A DNA stretch of 64,000 bases from assembly GCA_964019415.1 (NCBI GenBank), contig OZ025879.1, forward strand, positions 2,918,794-2,982,793, given 5' to 3'. The translations under genes were made by a program, and so were the position numbers. Shown here in pieces: positions 10,641-22,261 of this stretch. The notes beneath the pieces are model-generated. The model did not search any database. It was given only the letters and a program-made list of their open reading frames with translations, and had not been told where the DNA came from. This DNA is from Ianthella basta. Lineage: Eukaryota > Porifera > Demospongiae > Verongiida > Ianthellidae. Numbering within the stretch: position 1 is the first letter of the stretch; each line of letters opens with the position of its first letter.

Positions 10641-11577
10641 AACGAAATATGTATTAATATAATTGCTAAACAGGAAGCCTCTTCTGTGTACACCTTAGTA
10701 AGGGCTGAAATGGTATGTCTGTGGCTGTGTTTGTTTGGGTGTGGTGATGCTGGGCAATATGATGGTGTCATCGGTTGAAGCAATAAATGCGTTAACTTGT
10801 CTGCAAACCGTGTCCTTTCTATTCTGTGAGTATTCTGCTGGCTGGATAAGTGTGGCTTTGCATGGGGATGGAATTGAACTTATCACATTGCTGGACCGGT
10901 CACTCACCCCATCATAAAAGTAGAACAGAAATTCATTATAATATTGGAATAACGTGCACACCTAAGATCTTGTCCTTGTCAATATGTGTGCTGATGCATG
11001 ACTTATTTGCTGCTCATACCCCACCATACCTCTGCTAAAATGGCTGTGGGTGCTACCACACAGACAATGGAAAGTGGGTTAGGCCCATAACACCACATTT
11101 CTTTGACTTGCAAGCTCATGCAGCATATTAGATCTTGGACGACCAACCAGATTGCTAGCATGTAGTCTCATTACATGATGAGTTATTTGGCACTCTGAAA
11201 TTGTGGTACTGTCTTTATCTTGTCAGATTCTTGCCTCTTTCAAGTATATAGAGAGGCTCAGTGATCTGCCTCAAAATATAACTTTATGAAACGCCCACAG
11301 TTCCAGGGCCAGCCATTTTCCAAGTAATAAAAGAACTGATCGCATGACCATGCAGATGGCATGCTAGCAATTAATCTGATTACTCCTCAAGCTTCTGGTA
11401 TGGTTTTGTTTGTAGTGGGATGCAGCCATTATAGCTGGGTAGAAGACTAATCTGAAAGGGCATCTTCATATATGCAACAGAGGCTATATGCATGCGTGTG
11501 TACATCTGCAAGGAAGTGTTTGTGTCACTTGACTTCTACATCATGTTCATAATGGCCTATCATTACTTCCTCAACAG
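10641..11577. other. Remainder of gene 1 intron
   Basis: No exon, repeat or element recognised. The intron ends at cctcaacag, immediately before the first DD exon. Confidence 0.5.
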
Positions 11578-12061
11578 TTGGTGCATCCCTGCAGTCTTCA
11601 TTGGTTATCAGCGATCCTGAATATGTGGATGATCGACCCCCTGATTCATCCTTGCCAATATCACCTGTATCCAACCTGCCAGAATATGTGGAGCCTGGGT
11701 TATGTACAACCTCCACATACCAACGCAATGCAACAGACTCCACTGATGAGCCCCCAAAACATGAGGCATCTAATTTCTCTTCTGAAGTGAGCAAGGTAGA
11801 CCTTCAGCAAATTGCCCAGAATCTGCCAAATGACAAACGAATGGCGCTGGGAAGAGTTCTTGGCCTCTCTGAAACAGAACTGGATTCACGTTATCATGAT
11901 CCTGTCGAGCAGTGCTACCAGATGCTTCTGCTCTGGCAGCACTCACAGTTGGAAAAGGCTACATGGGAGACGCTGGAAGAAGCATTGCGTTCAGAGGAGG
12001 TGGGTTGCCCAAAACCCTGCCTTCATCTAGTAAGGAAATCTCAAGCCAGTGAAACCAAACC

Positions 12062-12063
<2 letters not shown>
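11578..12063 (+). CDS. Gene 1 exon: Death domain 1
   Basis: A 486-nt exon, phase 1 in and phase 1 out. The first half is an acidic/proline-rich linker (ISDPEYVDDRPPDSS). The second half is a Death domain: VDLQQIAQNLPNDKRMALGR, VLGLSETELD, CYQMLLLWQ, LEEALRSEEVG. Compared with DD2 and DD3 it lacks about six residues between helices 2 and 3 (LDSRYHDPVEQ instead of LDNIVANPKYNDPVEQ). Death domains mediate homotypic assembly of cytosolic signalling complexes, so this part should face the cytosol. The donor is the first GT of a long (GT)n tract. Confidence 0.88.
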
Positions 12064-12097
<34 letters not shown>

Positions 12098-12182
12098 ACG
12101 CGTGCGCATGTGTGTGTGTGTGTATGTGTGTGTATGTGTGTGTGTGTGTGTGCGCGCGCATGTGTGTGTGTGTGTGTACGAG
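12064..12182. repeat. (GT)n microsatellite starting at a splice donor
   Basis: About 120 nt of GT repeats with scattered CA, CG and AT interruptions begin directly at the donor of the DD1 exon (CCAG|gtgtgtg). Any length change leaves the donor intact but could shift donor choice by multiples of two bases. Confidence 0.95.
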
Positions 12183-12750
12183 CATGTACATGTGGGTCAA
12201 GACCATGCACATGCACATGCATAATTATATACGTATAAGTACCTATTGATAGAGTATCTGTCAAGTTCAATTGGTACTGGTCTAGTTAGGGTGCTTTGCT
12301 TTTTCTAAGATTTGAACAACAACTTCCCATTGGTGGTATCAAGGGTTGCTTTAAATACTTGAAATTTGTATATGAGCATTCTTTTAATATTCTTATATAA
12401 TTCTTATATTCTTATGTCTTAATTCTTAAATTATGTCTAAACTGCCATCGAGACATTTGGCGTTTTTGGCGACGAAGCTTTGGCCTTTTTCAGGGAAGTA
12501 GGATGTCACCTCTGATCCAAGATCCAAGAGCCACAGTCTTTTCATCAGATTTGCCAGCGTATCAGCATATGCATGCAGAGATTAAACTCTGTATCTATCA
12601 TGGGCACTAGTGCCGTGTAACTTTCCCTGTAGTTGTATATAATTTAGGTTTTAAGGATTGTAGAACTTCTGGTATAATTAAATTGTGTGTGTAAAAAACA
12701 AACAGAACGATTCTTATGATTATTGCCCTGTTACTTAATGTCTTCAATAG

Positions 12751-12806
12751 GGAGTGTGTCCAGAACTGAACCACGGGAATCAGCGTCAGGACACGCAGCG
12801 GATAAG
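12751..12806 (+). CDS. Gene 1 linker exon (phase 1-0)
   Basis: A 56-nt exon from cttcaatag to AAG|gtgagg reads SVSRTEPRESASGHAADK in the phase set by DD1. It hands over in phase 0 to the DD2 exon. With the DD2 exon it makes a 1-1 unit that appears to have been duplicated as linker + DD (compare 14737-16462). Confidence 0.75.
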
Positions 12807-13007
12807 GTGAGGTGCCCTTGCATGCACACATAATTTGGCATGTTCGTAGCTTACCCTGCCTGTGGAGTAGTTATTGTGTAGACATGTGCTAATGCAAGAC
12901 AATAGTGTGTATTTGTGTACTAGTCTTGTTCCTAACATATACAACACAACTGATGAGCCTGTTTTTGCAGTGTGTTTTGTTTACCATTGCTTTAACCCTT
13001 CTGCTAG

Positions 13008-13344
13008 GCATTGCCACTTTCACAAAGCAGGTTGACCGATGACGAGCATTGGTCAACAAGTCCAAAGCTGAGTGCTATGGATCTGAAACAGATAGCCCAC
13101 AATCTGCCAAATGACAAATGGAAGCCACTAGGAAGAGTTCTTGGCCTCTCTGAAGCAGACCTGGACAACATTGTAGCAAACCCAAAGTACAATGATCCTG
13201 TAGAGCAGCGCTACCAGATGCTTCTGCTCTGGCAACACTCAAAGGTTGAAGAAGCTACTTGGGAGCTGGATGAGGCATTGCGTTCAGAAGGGGTGGAACT
13301 TTCTCAACTAACAAGGAGGTATCAAACCAGTAAATCAAAATCAG
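13008..13344 (+). CDS. Gene 1 exon: Death domain 2
   Basis: A 337-nt exon, phase 0 in and phase 1 out, between tgctag and gtaagc. It encodes a complete Death domain: MDLKQIAHNLPNDKWKPLGR, VLGLSEADLDNIVANPKYND, RYQMLLLWQHSKVEEATWEL, RRYQTSKSKS. It is very close to DD3 at both protein and DNA level (the stretch around YNDPVEQRYQMLLLW is nearly identical), so the duplication is recent or the copies have been homogenised. Tandem DDs in one chain suggest a multivalent scaffold for DD adaptors. Confidence 0.9.
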
Positions 13345-14736
13345 GTAAGCATATATTGTGTACAACCCCATAAACACTGAACAGTAGTGATAGACAATAA
13401 ACTGAATGAAGCTCTACTGGAATCTCTGGCACATTATGACTGCACATGTGTGACAGGTGCTGGTCAAAGGCAGTAAGGAGAAATGAATACATCAAAGAAG
13501 CAATTGTAGATTGATAATCATGCATGTATGGAAATATCATGCAGGTCTGTCTAGTACATGTATGTGCTGATAAAATTGTCGGCACATGAATATGCTTTTT
13601 ATTGTGACTTGTGTAGGCGGATCAAAGGGATTTTGAGTACTTTATATTGCATAATCCTGCAGTGTGCTTTATGGCCGTTCTGTATGGAAGTTATAGAACG
13701 CTAGTGTGCCATAAAGTACGCTACCAAGAAACGCAAGCACTCAAACTCCATACTTATGCTTTTAAAGGTATCCTGTCCAGTGCGGCCTACTGAGATCGTG
13801 AATTTCGAAAGTTTGTCTTCATTTCTGCTGAAAGATGACCTCGCCGCTCTGTAAGTAAAAACGTAGCCTGCTACCCATCCTTAGTTTCTTAAAGGCGACA
13901 ACGAGTGTACTAACAACAGAGGGAGCGTGCTTTGCTAGTCCCTTTTGCGTCTCTTGAACTGGCAGTGTGAGTGGGCATCTTCACACTAGCTAGCTAGTTA
14001 GCCGAAGAAACAGCAACAACGCCAGCAAGTATTTGTTCTTCTGCAATAATAAAAAGAACAATGCACAGCTCAGACCTGTTCTATTGAGGCTCATTGAGAG
14101 TCTTCTCGCCAGCGAAGGAGCGTTTTCGCCCACTGCTGCTACAGCTATTCGCTTCTCTCTTCCTTCCATCTGACCAGAATGTAAGGCAAGTTTGAATGAA
14201 GTCAACCAATGAGATTAGAGATGACGCAATAAAATCAGCCAAATGTGACTTGCAGATGACACAATCGGAAAATGGAAGAGTGCAGGTCAACCGTCCACCC
14301 GCACATTCACAATAAACCACTTAAAGTTGGTTAGGAGTCCCTTATGAAATTTATTGCACTCGAGGTGAGGTCTTGTTGCCTGATATAGCACCCGGCTTTG
14401 CCTCATGCTGTATCAGCAACTTGACCTCACCTCTTGTGCCATAAATCCCATAATAGACTCCCAACCAACTTTACGTAATACATAATTATATTTGTATATC
14501 ATTCTGTAGTCACATGCTGTAGCAGCAAAATGACAGCACCAACAACAATATTAACTAAGTTCACATTATGGAATAAGAATTATTATTCACACTATTTTCA
14601 GTGAGAAAGATAAATAGTGGACATAAATCTCATTGTTTCAACTGTAAATTGCATTGCAAACAATATTTTGTGTCTAATTTTAGAGTGAATGTAATCTGCA
14701 TCATGGCTTACATGTGAAATTCGTACATGCCTATAG
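13345..14736. other. Gene 1 intron between DD2 and its next linker
   Basis: No exon or element recognised. Mixed AT-rich intronic sequence; a short ORF pair on the minus strand near 13990-14320 has no motif. Confidence 0.5.
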
Positions 14737-14849
14737 TGTTGAAGGAGAGTGTGTCCTTGAGTTCTTATATGAAGGACAGCCTAAGTCTTTCATGCAGTAC
14801 TGAACCACTGGAAGCCCCCTTGGCAGCACCAGAAGATGCAGCGAATAAG
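14737..14849 (+). CDS. Gene 1 linker exon (phase 1-0), extended
   Basis: A 113-nt exon from cctatag to AAG|gtgggg reads VLKESVSLSSYMKD, SLSLSCSTEPLEAP and LAAPEDAANK without a stop. Its start (ESVS) and end (TEP...AA.K) match the 56-nt linker at 12751. The middle has about 45 extra bases, so the linker was either lengthened here or shortened in the other copy. The phase fits DD2 (out 1) and DD3 (in 0). Confidence 0.7.
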
Positions 14850-15689
14850 GTGGGGTGCTCTCGCATGCATACTAAATTTGCATATTACCCGCCCATAGAG
14901 TAGCTGGTAATCATGAGTTGTGTAGACATGTGAACGTGAAAAACAGTAGTGTAGACTATAATCTTGTTCCTACCATAGCTATAGCGCAACAGTTCCTAAC
15001 ATAGCTATAGCACAGTTTTGTTAAATGAAACTAAGAGTGTGTCATCTACTTATAATGGAACTAGGCCAATTTTTTTGTTCGCACTAATCTCCGAAACTGA
15101 CCGAAGGATTCTCAGCAAACATGGTCCAAATGTCAAAGTGCTATCCGGAGGGTGTCTTCAGTGGGTTGTTCTGTGAAAGCTTACGAAATGCAGGTTTTGC
15201 GCTGACTAGCCATGAATTACTATAGGACGCCATCTTTGTTTAAAATTTATGGAGGAAAGCAAGCTAGATTACGGAATTTGCAGTGAATGTCTTTGTTATG
15301 CAACTTCTCCTTGGAAGGATGGCGTGACAGCATTTTTTCTATCTTATACTGTATCTTGAAGTAGGAAGCCGTGGATGGCATAAGCTCTACCATATATAGC
15401 GGAAGAGTTTTCTTGCAAGATACAAAGCGGCCCAATGGCTAGAAGATGGGCCTCAAGTTATCCGGGTTATTGATTATGCAATTATATGATGATGTCATCA
15501 CAACTTTCTGCAACACATTTTGCAACCACAGCAGTGCAAATAGGCCAAACACTGGACTATTCAAGAAATCTAGACATTCAAGGATGCTAAGGGTTCTCAA
15601 GAACCGTCAACAACTTTCACCACTTGAAGACCAATGCTCAACTGATGATCATCTGGAGTTAGCTCAAGGGAAGATAGAACCATGCAGGA

Positions 15690-15835
15690 ACCAGCTCAAA
15701 TGAACAACCAGGAGCCAGTTAAAAGGAAGTCAGCTTAAAGGAACAACCACGACTCGGCTCAAGGGAACAACCAGGATTCAGCTCAAAAGAATAACCAGGA
15801 GTTAGCTCAAAGAAACAACCAGGAATCAGCTGCAT
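15690..15835. repeat. Minisatellite, about 28-nt unit
   Basis: Five to six diverged copies of a unit like AACAACCAGGANTCAGCTCA follow one another, between two gene 1 exons. Units vary at one to several positions. Confidence 0.8.
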
Positions 15836-15960
15836 GTTACTCTATAACTGCAACATACAACTTCCTTAACTTTCACTTAGTAGCCATTACTTGGTAGCCA
15901 GCATTGATATTGTTTTGCGTCAGAAGCACTGGCATAGGAAGTGCCTGCATGGAGTGCCAG

Positions 15961-15997
15961 AGCAGAGAAGTGTGCTATAAAGGCACACTTCTCTGCT
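15961..15997. repeat. Perfect 15-bp hairpin, 7-nt loop
   Basis: AGCAGAGAAGTGTGC (15961-15975) is exactly complementary to 15983-15997, with loop TATAAAG. It lies in the intron before DD3. The stem is too short for a normal animal miRNA precursor. Confidence 0.8.
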
Positions 15998-16134
15998 AGT
16001 ATGATTAAAAAGCGATGTAGGTTAAATGATAGTGCATGAATGCATATTATCACATAATAGTGGCATATTACATTGCTGTGTGCCTTCTTGGTGTGGTTTG
16101 TTTATTGTTGTTTTAATGCTTCCATATGCATTAG

Positions 16135-16462
16135 GCGTGGCTACAACCGTTAAGCACTAGGATGTTAAACCCAGAGCTGAATGAGAGGGATCTACTGCGA
16201 ATTGCCAACAATCTGCCACCTGACAAGTGGAAGCCACTGGGAAGAGTTCTTGGTCTGTGTGAAAGAGACCTGGACAACATTGCAGCAAACCCAAAGTACA
16301 ATGATCCTGTAGAGCAGCGCTACCAGATGCTTCTGCTCTGGCAACAGTCACAGGTTGAAGAGGCTACACGGGAGAAGCTGGAAGAAGCGTTGCGTTCAGA
16401 GGAGGTGGGGCTCCCTCAACTAGCAAGGAGATATCGAACCAGTGAAACGAAACCAGCTGCAG
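16135..16462 (+). CDS. Gene 1 exon: Death domain 3
   Basis: A 328-nt exon, phase 0 in and phase 1 out, between gcattag and gtgtgc. It encodes a full Death domain: RDLLRIANNLPPDKWKPLGR, VLGLCERDLDNIAANPKYND, QRYQMLLLWQQSQVEEATRE, LARRYRTSETKP. It is the last DD before the membrane part; its donor joins in phase 1 to the 9TM exon at 17787. The DD array would sit at the cytosolic N-terminal side of the first membrane segment. Confidence 0.9.
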
Positions 16463-16902
16463 GTGTGCACACACAATGATTCCTCTGTATTTTATGTGGT
16501 GCTTTGAAATAGATCCCTAACATATTTTCACCGAATCCCTACATCTGGCCAATCCCAATGTGCTTTCTGGATTGATTGGGGGGAGGGGGGCAATGTGCTT
16601 AATTAGTCACAGACATCATCTACAGATGTTGCCAGATTTAGGGATTGTTGAAATGTTTCTTTCAAAACATGAGCTTGCACAGTCATTTCCATGTAGCTGA
16701 CTAATTAATGCTGAGCGACTCTGACTGCTTCTTCCTCCTTGTACATTATCTACCAGTTTTCTAGGTGGTGCATGCCTGAAGGCACCGTGTTATACCCTAC
16801 ATCCCTTTGTATTATGGTGATATCCTTATAAAGTGACTTGTGGGTGGATGGAAGGAAATTTGAGTACCACATTCATTGCATACTCGTACAGCGTGCTTTG
16901 TT

Positions 16903-17082
16903 GCCGAGCCGAAAGGCGAGGCAAGTAATCGTGATGCGTTGTCGTACCCCTACGGTTTTTTCGTCAGGTGGTTTTGCCATACCTTGCAGGTACACACTGC
17001 ACATCCCTACATCAGCCCTTGTTTTTGGAGGAAACACTTTTATATATGTATATACGTATATCCGTCCCAGTCAACCCGAGCA
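16903..17082. repeat. Dispersed repeat, copy 2
   Basis: GCCGAGCCGAAAGGCGAGGC, then AAGTAATCGTGATGCGTTGTC, an insertion of about 80 nt, a TATATGTATATACG run and CCAGTCAACCCGAG. It matches the element at 7690-7805 in order and sequence. No coding capacity. Confidence 0.7.
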
Positions 17083-17243
17083 CAGTCCTATTGCTATCCT
17101 TTGATATTTGGCAAGAAACCAATTATCATTCACCCACGCTTTCCTTAATAATTTCCTAATAATCACTTCTGTTACAGTGTGTTGTAATAGTAGTGATTAT
17201 TTGAATTATTTGGATTGTGGGATTATTTATTTTTTGATTATTC

Positions 17244-17297
17244 TGTGCTTATTAATCTGTTACATCCCAAGAGGGATGTAACAGATTAATAGGCACA
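17244..17297. repeat. 25-bp near-perfect hairpin, 4-nt loop
   Basis: Arm 17244-17268 pairs with 17273-17297 across loop AAGA. All pairs are canonical except one position that can form G-T. The inner arm reads ATTAATCTGTTACATCCC. It is in the last intron of gene 1, 490 nt before the 9TM exon. Confidence 0.85.
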
Positions 17298-17786
17298 AGC
17301 CACGAGGGCTCGAAGCACCAAGCCCAACATGGTTCATGTCCAATCATCTGAGAGTCTCTGTATATACTGTTCAGACTGTTTATCTTTTTTGGAAATATAC
17401 AGCATTTTCCAGCACCGGGAACAGTTGTTCCCACACACATGCATGTCAACGTGCAGCCAATTTTGAATAGCTTACCATGATCCATGCAGTTAATAGACAG
17501 TGCTTTGCACTAAAATGGATACACAGTTTCAAGCTCACTACTTTTTCATAAATTATATATACTGCATTTTTCCATGATAATAGCTACACAGTTTGAAGAT
17601 GTAAGATTAAGATACACTGGTGAGATACTCCACACAGCCATAGTTTACAGGCTAAAGCCAGTTATTGTGCAATACATTTCTTTTCTCAGGCATACACATA
17701 CAGATCAGAAGGTGACCATTTAATAATTATATGAATCAATTGGGATATAATCACCCTTTTATACATCTCTGTATTTTCCTTGGCAG

Positions 17787-19351
17787 ACCTGAATGACAGT
17801 GACCCTGATATACCCTCACCAGCAGCAGCTGCTTCCAGCCAGCTAGAAGTAGATATGGAGCATGACTCACAACCAATTGTTGCACGTAGCATTCCTACCA
17901 GTTCCTCCCCCAATGTTCCCAACCCCAATGAAGAAGCTGACCAGCCACTGGTGCTAAATCCCACACACTTTCTTTTATACAGGAATCTATATATTGCAGG
18001 CTGGTGGCCCAACCTCATCCGCAATTCTGTTTTGGTCACACTCTATATCTTTCTCGTCATCCAGCTGTTTGCCACTGCCAAGATTGCATACTTGCTTCAT
18101 GACAGGCCATCCTATCCCGCCACCTGCAACCACAGTGGACTTATTTTTGTGGTCACTGTGGTGTTGCGCTGCATCACTCGATTTGTCTTCCCCCTGTTAC
18201 TGACCCTCCAGTTTCACTACGTCTTGTGCAGGCTGAATCTTGCCGTTGATAGGGGATGGAAATTTCTACAAGAAATTCAGAAAGATGAAAACTTTAATGT
18301 TTTGCAGAAGGTTGCCCTCATTCTCATTAACATTCAGATTGACACAACACATCCGGTGAATAAGCAGAAGAAGAAAATTCTTCAAAGGGTAAGGGAAGAC
18401 TTTTCAGGCGACCTTCATGCCATGTGCCTTTCTTCCATTTTGGAGGGTTTCTTGCTAACATTTGCACTGATTGGACTTGGAGCAGTTCACTATGAAGAAG
18501 AAACGTATCCCAACAAAACTGGTCTCTTTATGCTGAAATGTTTGGACATCATTTCTTGTCTGGTTCTAAATATCTTCTGCAGCTTGATGCTTGCCTTCTG
18601 CTTTTATGAGCTGAAGCTTAAGTACACCATCACTGCTGTATTAGAGGCAGAGAATCTAGTCACCGCAGACTCTGTTGTGAATGTGACACTGAGAGGTTCT
18701 TTGAAAATAGAGGCTGAAAAGATTGTGAATCGCTTGGTACTCAACTGGTGTGCAGCAGACATATTCATGCACCTTGGCACAGGAGTGTTCTCTATCCTCC
18801 TAATTATCAGTGCAGTCACTGGCCTACCACTGAGCTGTGGTGTGTGGGTCCATCCAGATCAGTTGGAAACTGATACTCAGATCCAATGGCTCTATTTCGT
18901 CATGGTTACTGTATTATCCCACCTTCTTGCCACCAGCATTTTCATCATCCCTCTAATGCGACCTGTCGGTATCACCCTTGAGATCCTGGGAGTTCTATTC
19001 ATCTACTACATGTATCAGGAACAAGCAGCATATTCACAGTACCTTCAGATATTGTATGCCATCTTTCCAGCTTGCTATTGCTTCTGGTACCATTTTGCAA
19101 TTGTTGCATACGAATTCCTGTTCACGTATCGCTGTAAGACCCAAAAGCATCTCCATTTCAAGAAGATGGTGTATTCAATCAGCCTTATACTATTACTAGT
19201 TGTGGCACTACTTGTTGCAGTGTATACTGAGTACACAAACTTAGCAGTTGACAAGGACATTGACCATGCGGAGATGCTATCAGGAAATATCAATCGGGGC
19301 TCACTTGCTCATGCTTTCCAAAGTGACAGAGGTAGCTGCCAGGAGAAGTGA
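17787..19351 (+). CDS. Gene 1 terminal exon: nine-TM membrane domain
   Basis: A 1,565-nt exon entered in phase 1 (cttggcag|AC), ending at TGA. After an acidic/proline linker of about 75 residues come hydrophobic segments at roughly residues 82-103, 119-145, 215-235, 247-275, 327-350, 380-400, 406-424 (weak), 430-455 and 473-492. Shared family marks are GLPLSCG after segment 5, FYELKLKY after segment 4 and LYAIFPACYCFWYH in segment 8. The segment 2-3 loop is basic, placing it and the Death domains in the cytosol. It is the most diverged of the five copies and lacks the C-terminal coiled tail. I do not recognise the family; receptor or transporter are both possible. Confidence 0.88.
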
Positions 19352-19627
19352 AGTGTGTGCTTGCCTCTCATATACATTTCACCATTGCTTTAAAGGACAT
19401 CCTATCCATTGTATTGCTTATTTTACACTTCCAAATGTTTGTTTCAATGTATAGTGTGCATGTTATTAACTTGTGTGTGCTTAAGGGTGAGAACATTTAG
19501 AGTTGTTAATCAATGGACAAACTACCTGGTTTAGCTTGTTTTAACTATACTATCTTGGAACACATATTATAATTAATGGTACGTATATAAATGACATACT
19601 AATGAATAATGCGAAACACGCATAATA

Positions 19628-19680
19628 ATTGGGATGAGCGAAGCGAATTTAGCCCCTAATCTGCGTGGTGCGAAATCAGA
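19628..19680. repeat. Dispersed repeat fragment (GATGAGCGAAGCGAA)
   Basis: AATTGGGATGAGCGAAGCGAA followed by GCCCCTAATCTG and GTGGTGCGAAA recurs at 46431-46485. Dispersed element of unknown class. Confidence 0.7.
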
Positions 19681-19837
19681 CCAAAGACATGGTACGTTGT
19701 AGAAGTCGTGGTACGTTGCATCCACTCCTTTTATGGTCAGTTCGTTCTTTGGACCATTGCCCATGCGCATTTGGTGACTACGCAACTGGCAAAACTGATG
19801 GCAACTGGCTGCCGCACTTGAGCTCCTCCAGAATACT

Positions 19838-20655
19838 GTATACGTAGCGGGAAATTTTGGATTGGTGCACATTTTCGTATATTCTGTATGATGGCTCACC
19901 ATACAAAAATAAATACTACAAAAAGTTATACATTTGAACTATTAATCACGTCACATTTGAACGTGGGCAATCTCCCTATACATTGATAGAGCAATGGCTT
20001 TGTACTGGTACTTCCAGCCTTTGAACGCGGGCACCGTTCCAGACCCCAGTGGACCTCTGTCAGCACACATTATAGCCCTGGAGCGATTAAAGATGCCAAC
20101 AAAGCTCTGAGAAATGTGTCACAAGGTAGCAGTAAGCAAAGAAGGAAATACGCCAAATTACACCAGAACAAAAGGCATCAGTCAACAAGTATGTCTCACT
20201 GCGTGGCAACCAGGCAGCTATTCATCGTTTTTCGAAGCAGTTTGGAGTCAAAATGAAGCCTATACTTTGGCTCAGACTTGGAAAGGGAAGTATCTGGCCA
20301 AAATCAGCCGCAAGCGGAAAGCTGGTGAGATGAGCGATCTCAGCGTCAAGTCCTTGCCCGTCAAGAAGCGTGAGAGACCTTAGGATCAACCCCGTTCCCA
20401 TTCTCACACTTACATGGAAATTCCTGTTTAACCACAGCATCCCAGACATCATTATAGACATGGTACCTCCTCACCATTGACTCCACCAAAAACGACGACA
20501 TCATTGACATGTGCATGTACTTGCTGGGAGGCATGGAATTGTCTGCGCACGCATACATACGAAAATAAGAATACCAAAATTTATTCTAAAGGTCTTACAG
20601 CCATTTATACGAAACTTTGCACGTCCAAAGTTTCCCGCTATGTGGTATTCTTCGC
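19838..20655. mobile_element. TIR element with transposase N-terminal remnant
   Basis: GTAGCGGGAAATTTTGG at the left (about 19845) faces CCAAAGTTTCCCGCTAT at the right (about 20620-20640). Similarity continues inward (TGCACATTTTCGTAT against ATACGAAACTTTGCA), giving imperfect TIRs of about 40 bp. Between them lies a plus-strand remnant of a transposase DNA-binding region. The exact ends and the target duplication are unclear. Confidence 0.65.
20130..20383 (+). pseudogene. Pogo-like transposase N-terminal fragment
   Basis: One frame gives TPEQKASVNKYVSLRGNQAA then IHRFSKQFG, a helix-turn-helix start. After a frame change the next gives AQTWKGKYLAKISRKRKAG then SLPVKKRERP and a stop. This order matches the N-terminal DNA-binding part of DDE transposases common in invertebrate genomes. 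The frameshifts and lack of a DDE domain here mark it as dead. Confidence 0.55.
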
Positions 20656-20659
20656 GGCA

Positions 20660-22130
20660 CGCTTCCAGTGATTGCTTATGATGATGAAAATATAATTGTG
20701 CGAACTTCCTAACTACAGCCCATTTGACGGATTTTAATGAGATTCCAGTTCCTACCCTCTGCACCCTCAGCCTGACAGAGGGCAAACCCGCAACCTCGGC
20801 AGCAGGTATCATGCACTTCACCGCAAACTGAGTTACTCCTGCATGTCACCTTCGCAGCAGCAGGTGACTCTTCTTATACTTACTTTGCATTCACTTCATT
20901 ACCCACATTTCCCCAGCATCCTTACTGGTCAGTACACGTAAACGGTGACCTCGCCCAACACCCACAGCTGCAGTCATGTACACGCTGTGCTTGCCCCCAC
21001 AATGCCTTGCATTCACCTGGTAGATGTAATACCTAGCTGATATAGCAAAGGCACTGCATGCTTACATATCAATGCAAATTTTATCGTTAAAGTACAAGCC
21101 AAATATATTCCAGGCCTATATTGAACAGGTGAGAAGCTCTGACAGGATGTATAATATTTTACTATGGACATGAACATCACAGGGGCAGAGGGTATGCCAT
21201 GCAAGAGAAGAGTTCTCCTTACAGCTATCCCTATCAGGGCTTGTTGCTGTCTTCATTTGAGGAATAGGACTTGTCCACTAGTACTGTGGTGTGTTAAATG
21301 GACTTGCTAGCCGAACCCTATATATGACACACCCAATTGTAGCTTCACCCAAACAATTTGATATATGCTTGGGAGTGGCAGGGGAAACTTTCTTACAGCC
21401 TCACTGCTTTGCCATATAAGTCATTTACATGGGAGTGGCCATGGCACACATGCCACCTACCTGTCATAATATACATACCATTCCTTGATCACATTGAATC
21501 GTACATGCACGCATGGAAGCTTTAAACTGATTGTCCTATGGAAGGGGTCAAGATTACTGATCTATTATGCAGGCCTGGAGCTAGGAAGCACTTTAATATT
21601 ATAGGTGGTTAGGCCATGTCCAAATAATACCAGGAAGTACCTTGGCTATAAAAAATAAAGACCAGATCTAAAGAATCTGGTCAGGTCATGGCCTGGGATG
21701 CCTGGGCAGCTCCAACAGCCTTGTTATGATTGTGCGAATCTGCTCAAAGTGCTTTCACTGCATGCGATTATATAATACAGTGCTCTAGCAATATATATAG
21801 TATACAGTGTAAATATGTAAGAAATCAATGATTAGATATGGCCTCTATGCATGCATACATGCAGTGTGCCTCACAGTCGCATGGAGGCCACATGAACTCA
21901 CATACACACAGGGGCCACAACATGATGTGGCATGGATGTGGTAGCACCATAACTTTGCATCAGCCAAAATATGTACAACAAGTCTTAGGTTACAGTACAT
22001 GACGTCTCCCAATGCTGAGTATAGGAGGTGCAGCTATATATAGCAGCTACTCCACCAGTATCACCAACATTGACCAGAATCTACAGTTAACATTGCTGCT
22101 TTACAAGTGAAAGACAGTTACCTGCTGATG
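20660..22130. other. Intergenic, no gene recognised
   Basis: No ORF with motif or splice context. AT-rich sequence between the TIR element and the damaged DD locus. Confidence 0.5.
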
Positions 22131-22261
22131 GTGTTGTCAACAGTGAGTATCCTAGGATGGCAGAGCTGATGTGGGTTGGTTAACTCTTCTTGCAATTGAT
22201 CTGTAGCTAGTCCTATACTTAGCTACGTAGCTGTACTGTAACCAGCTATATAATGCAGGAA

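Noticed and set aside
11959-12270. Thr/His-rich and Val/Cys-rich ORFs over the GT tract
   Set aside because: They are translations of a microsatellite in an intron.
15961-15997. Hairpin as a microRNA gene
   Set aside because: The 15-bp stem is shorter than needed for a normal animal or sponge miRNA precursor; kept only as an inverted repeat.
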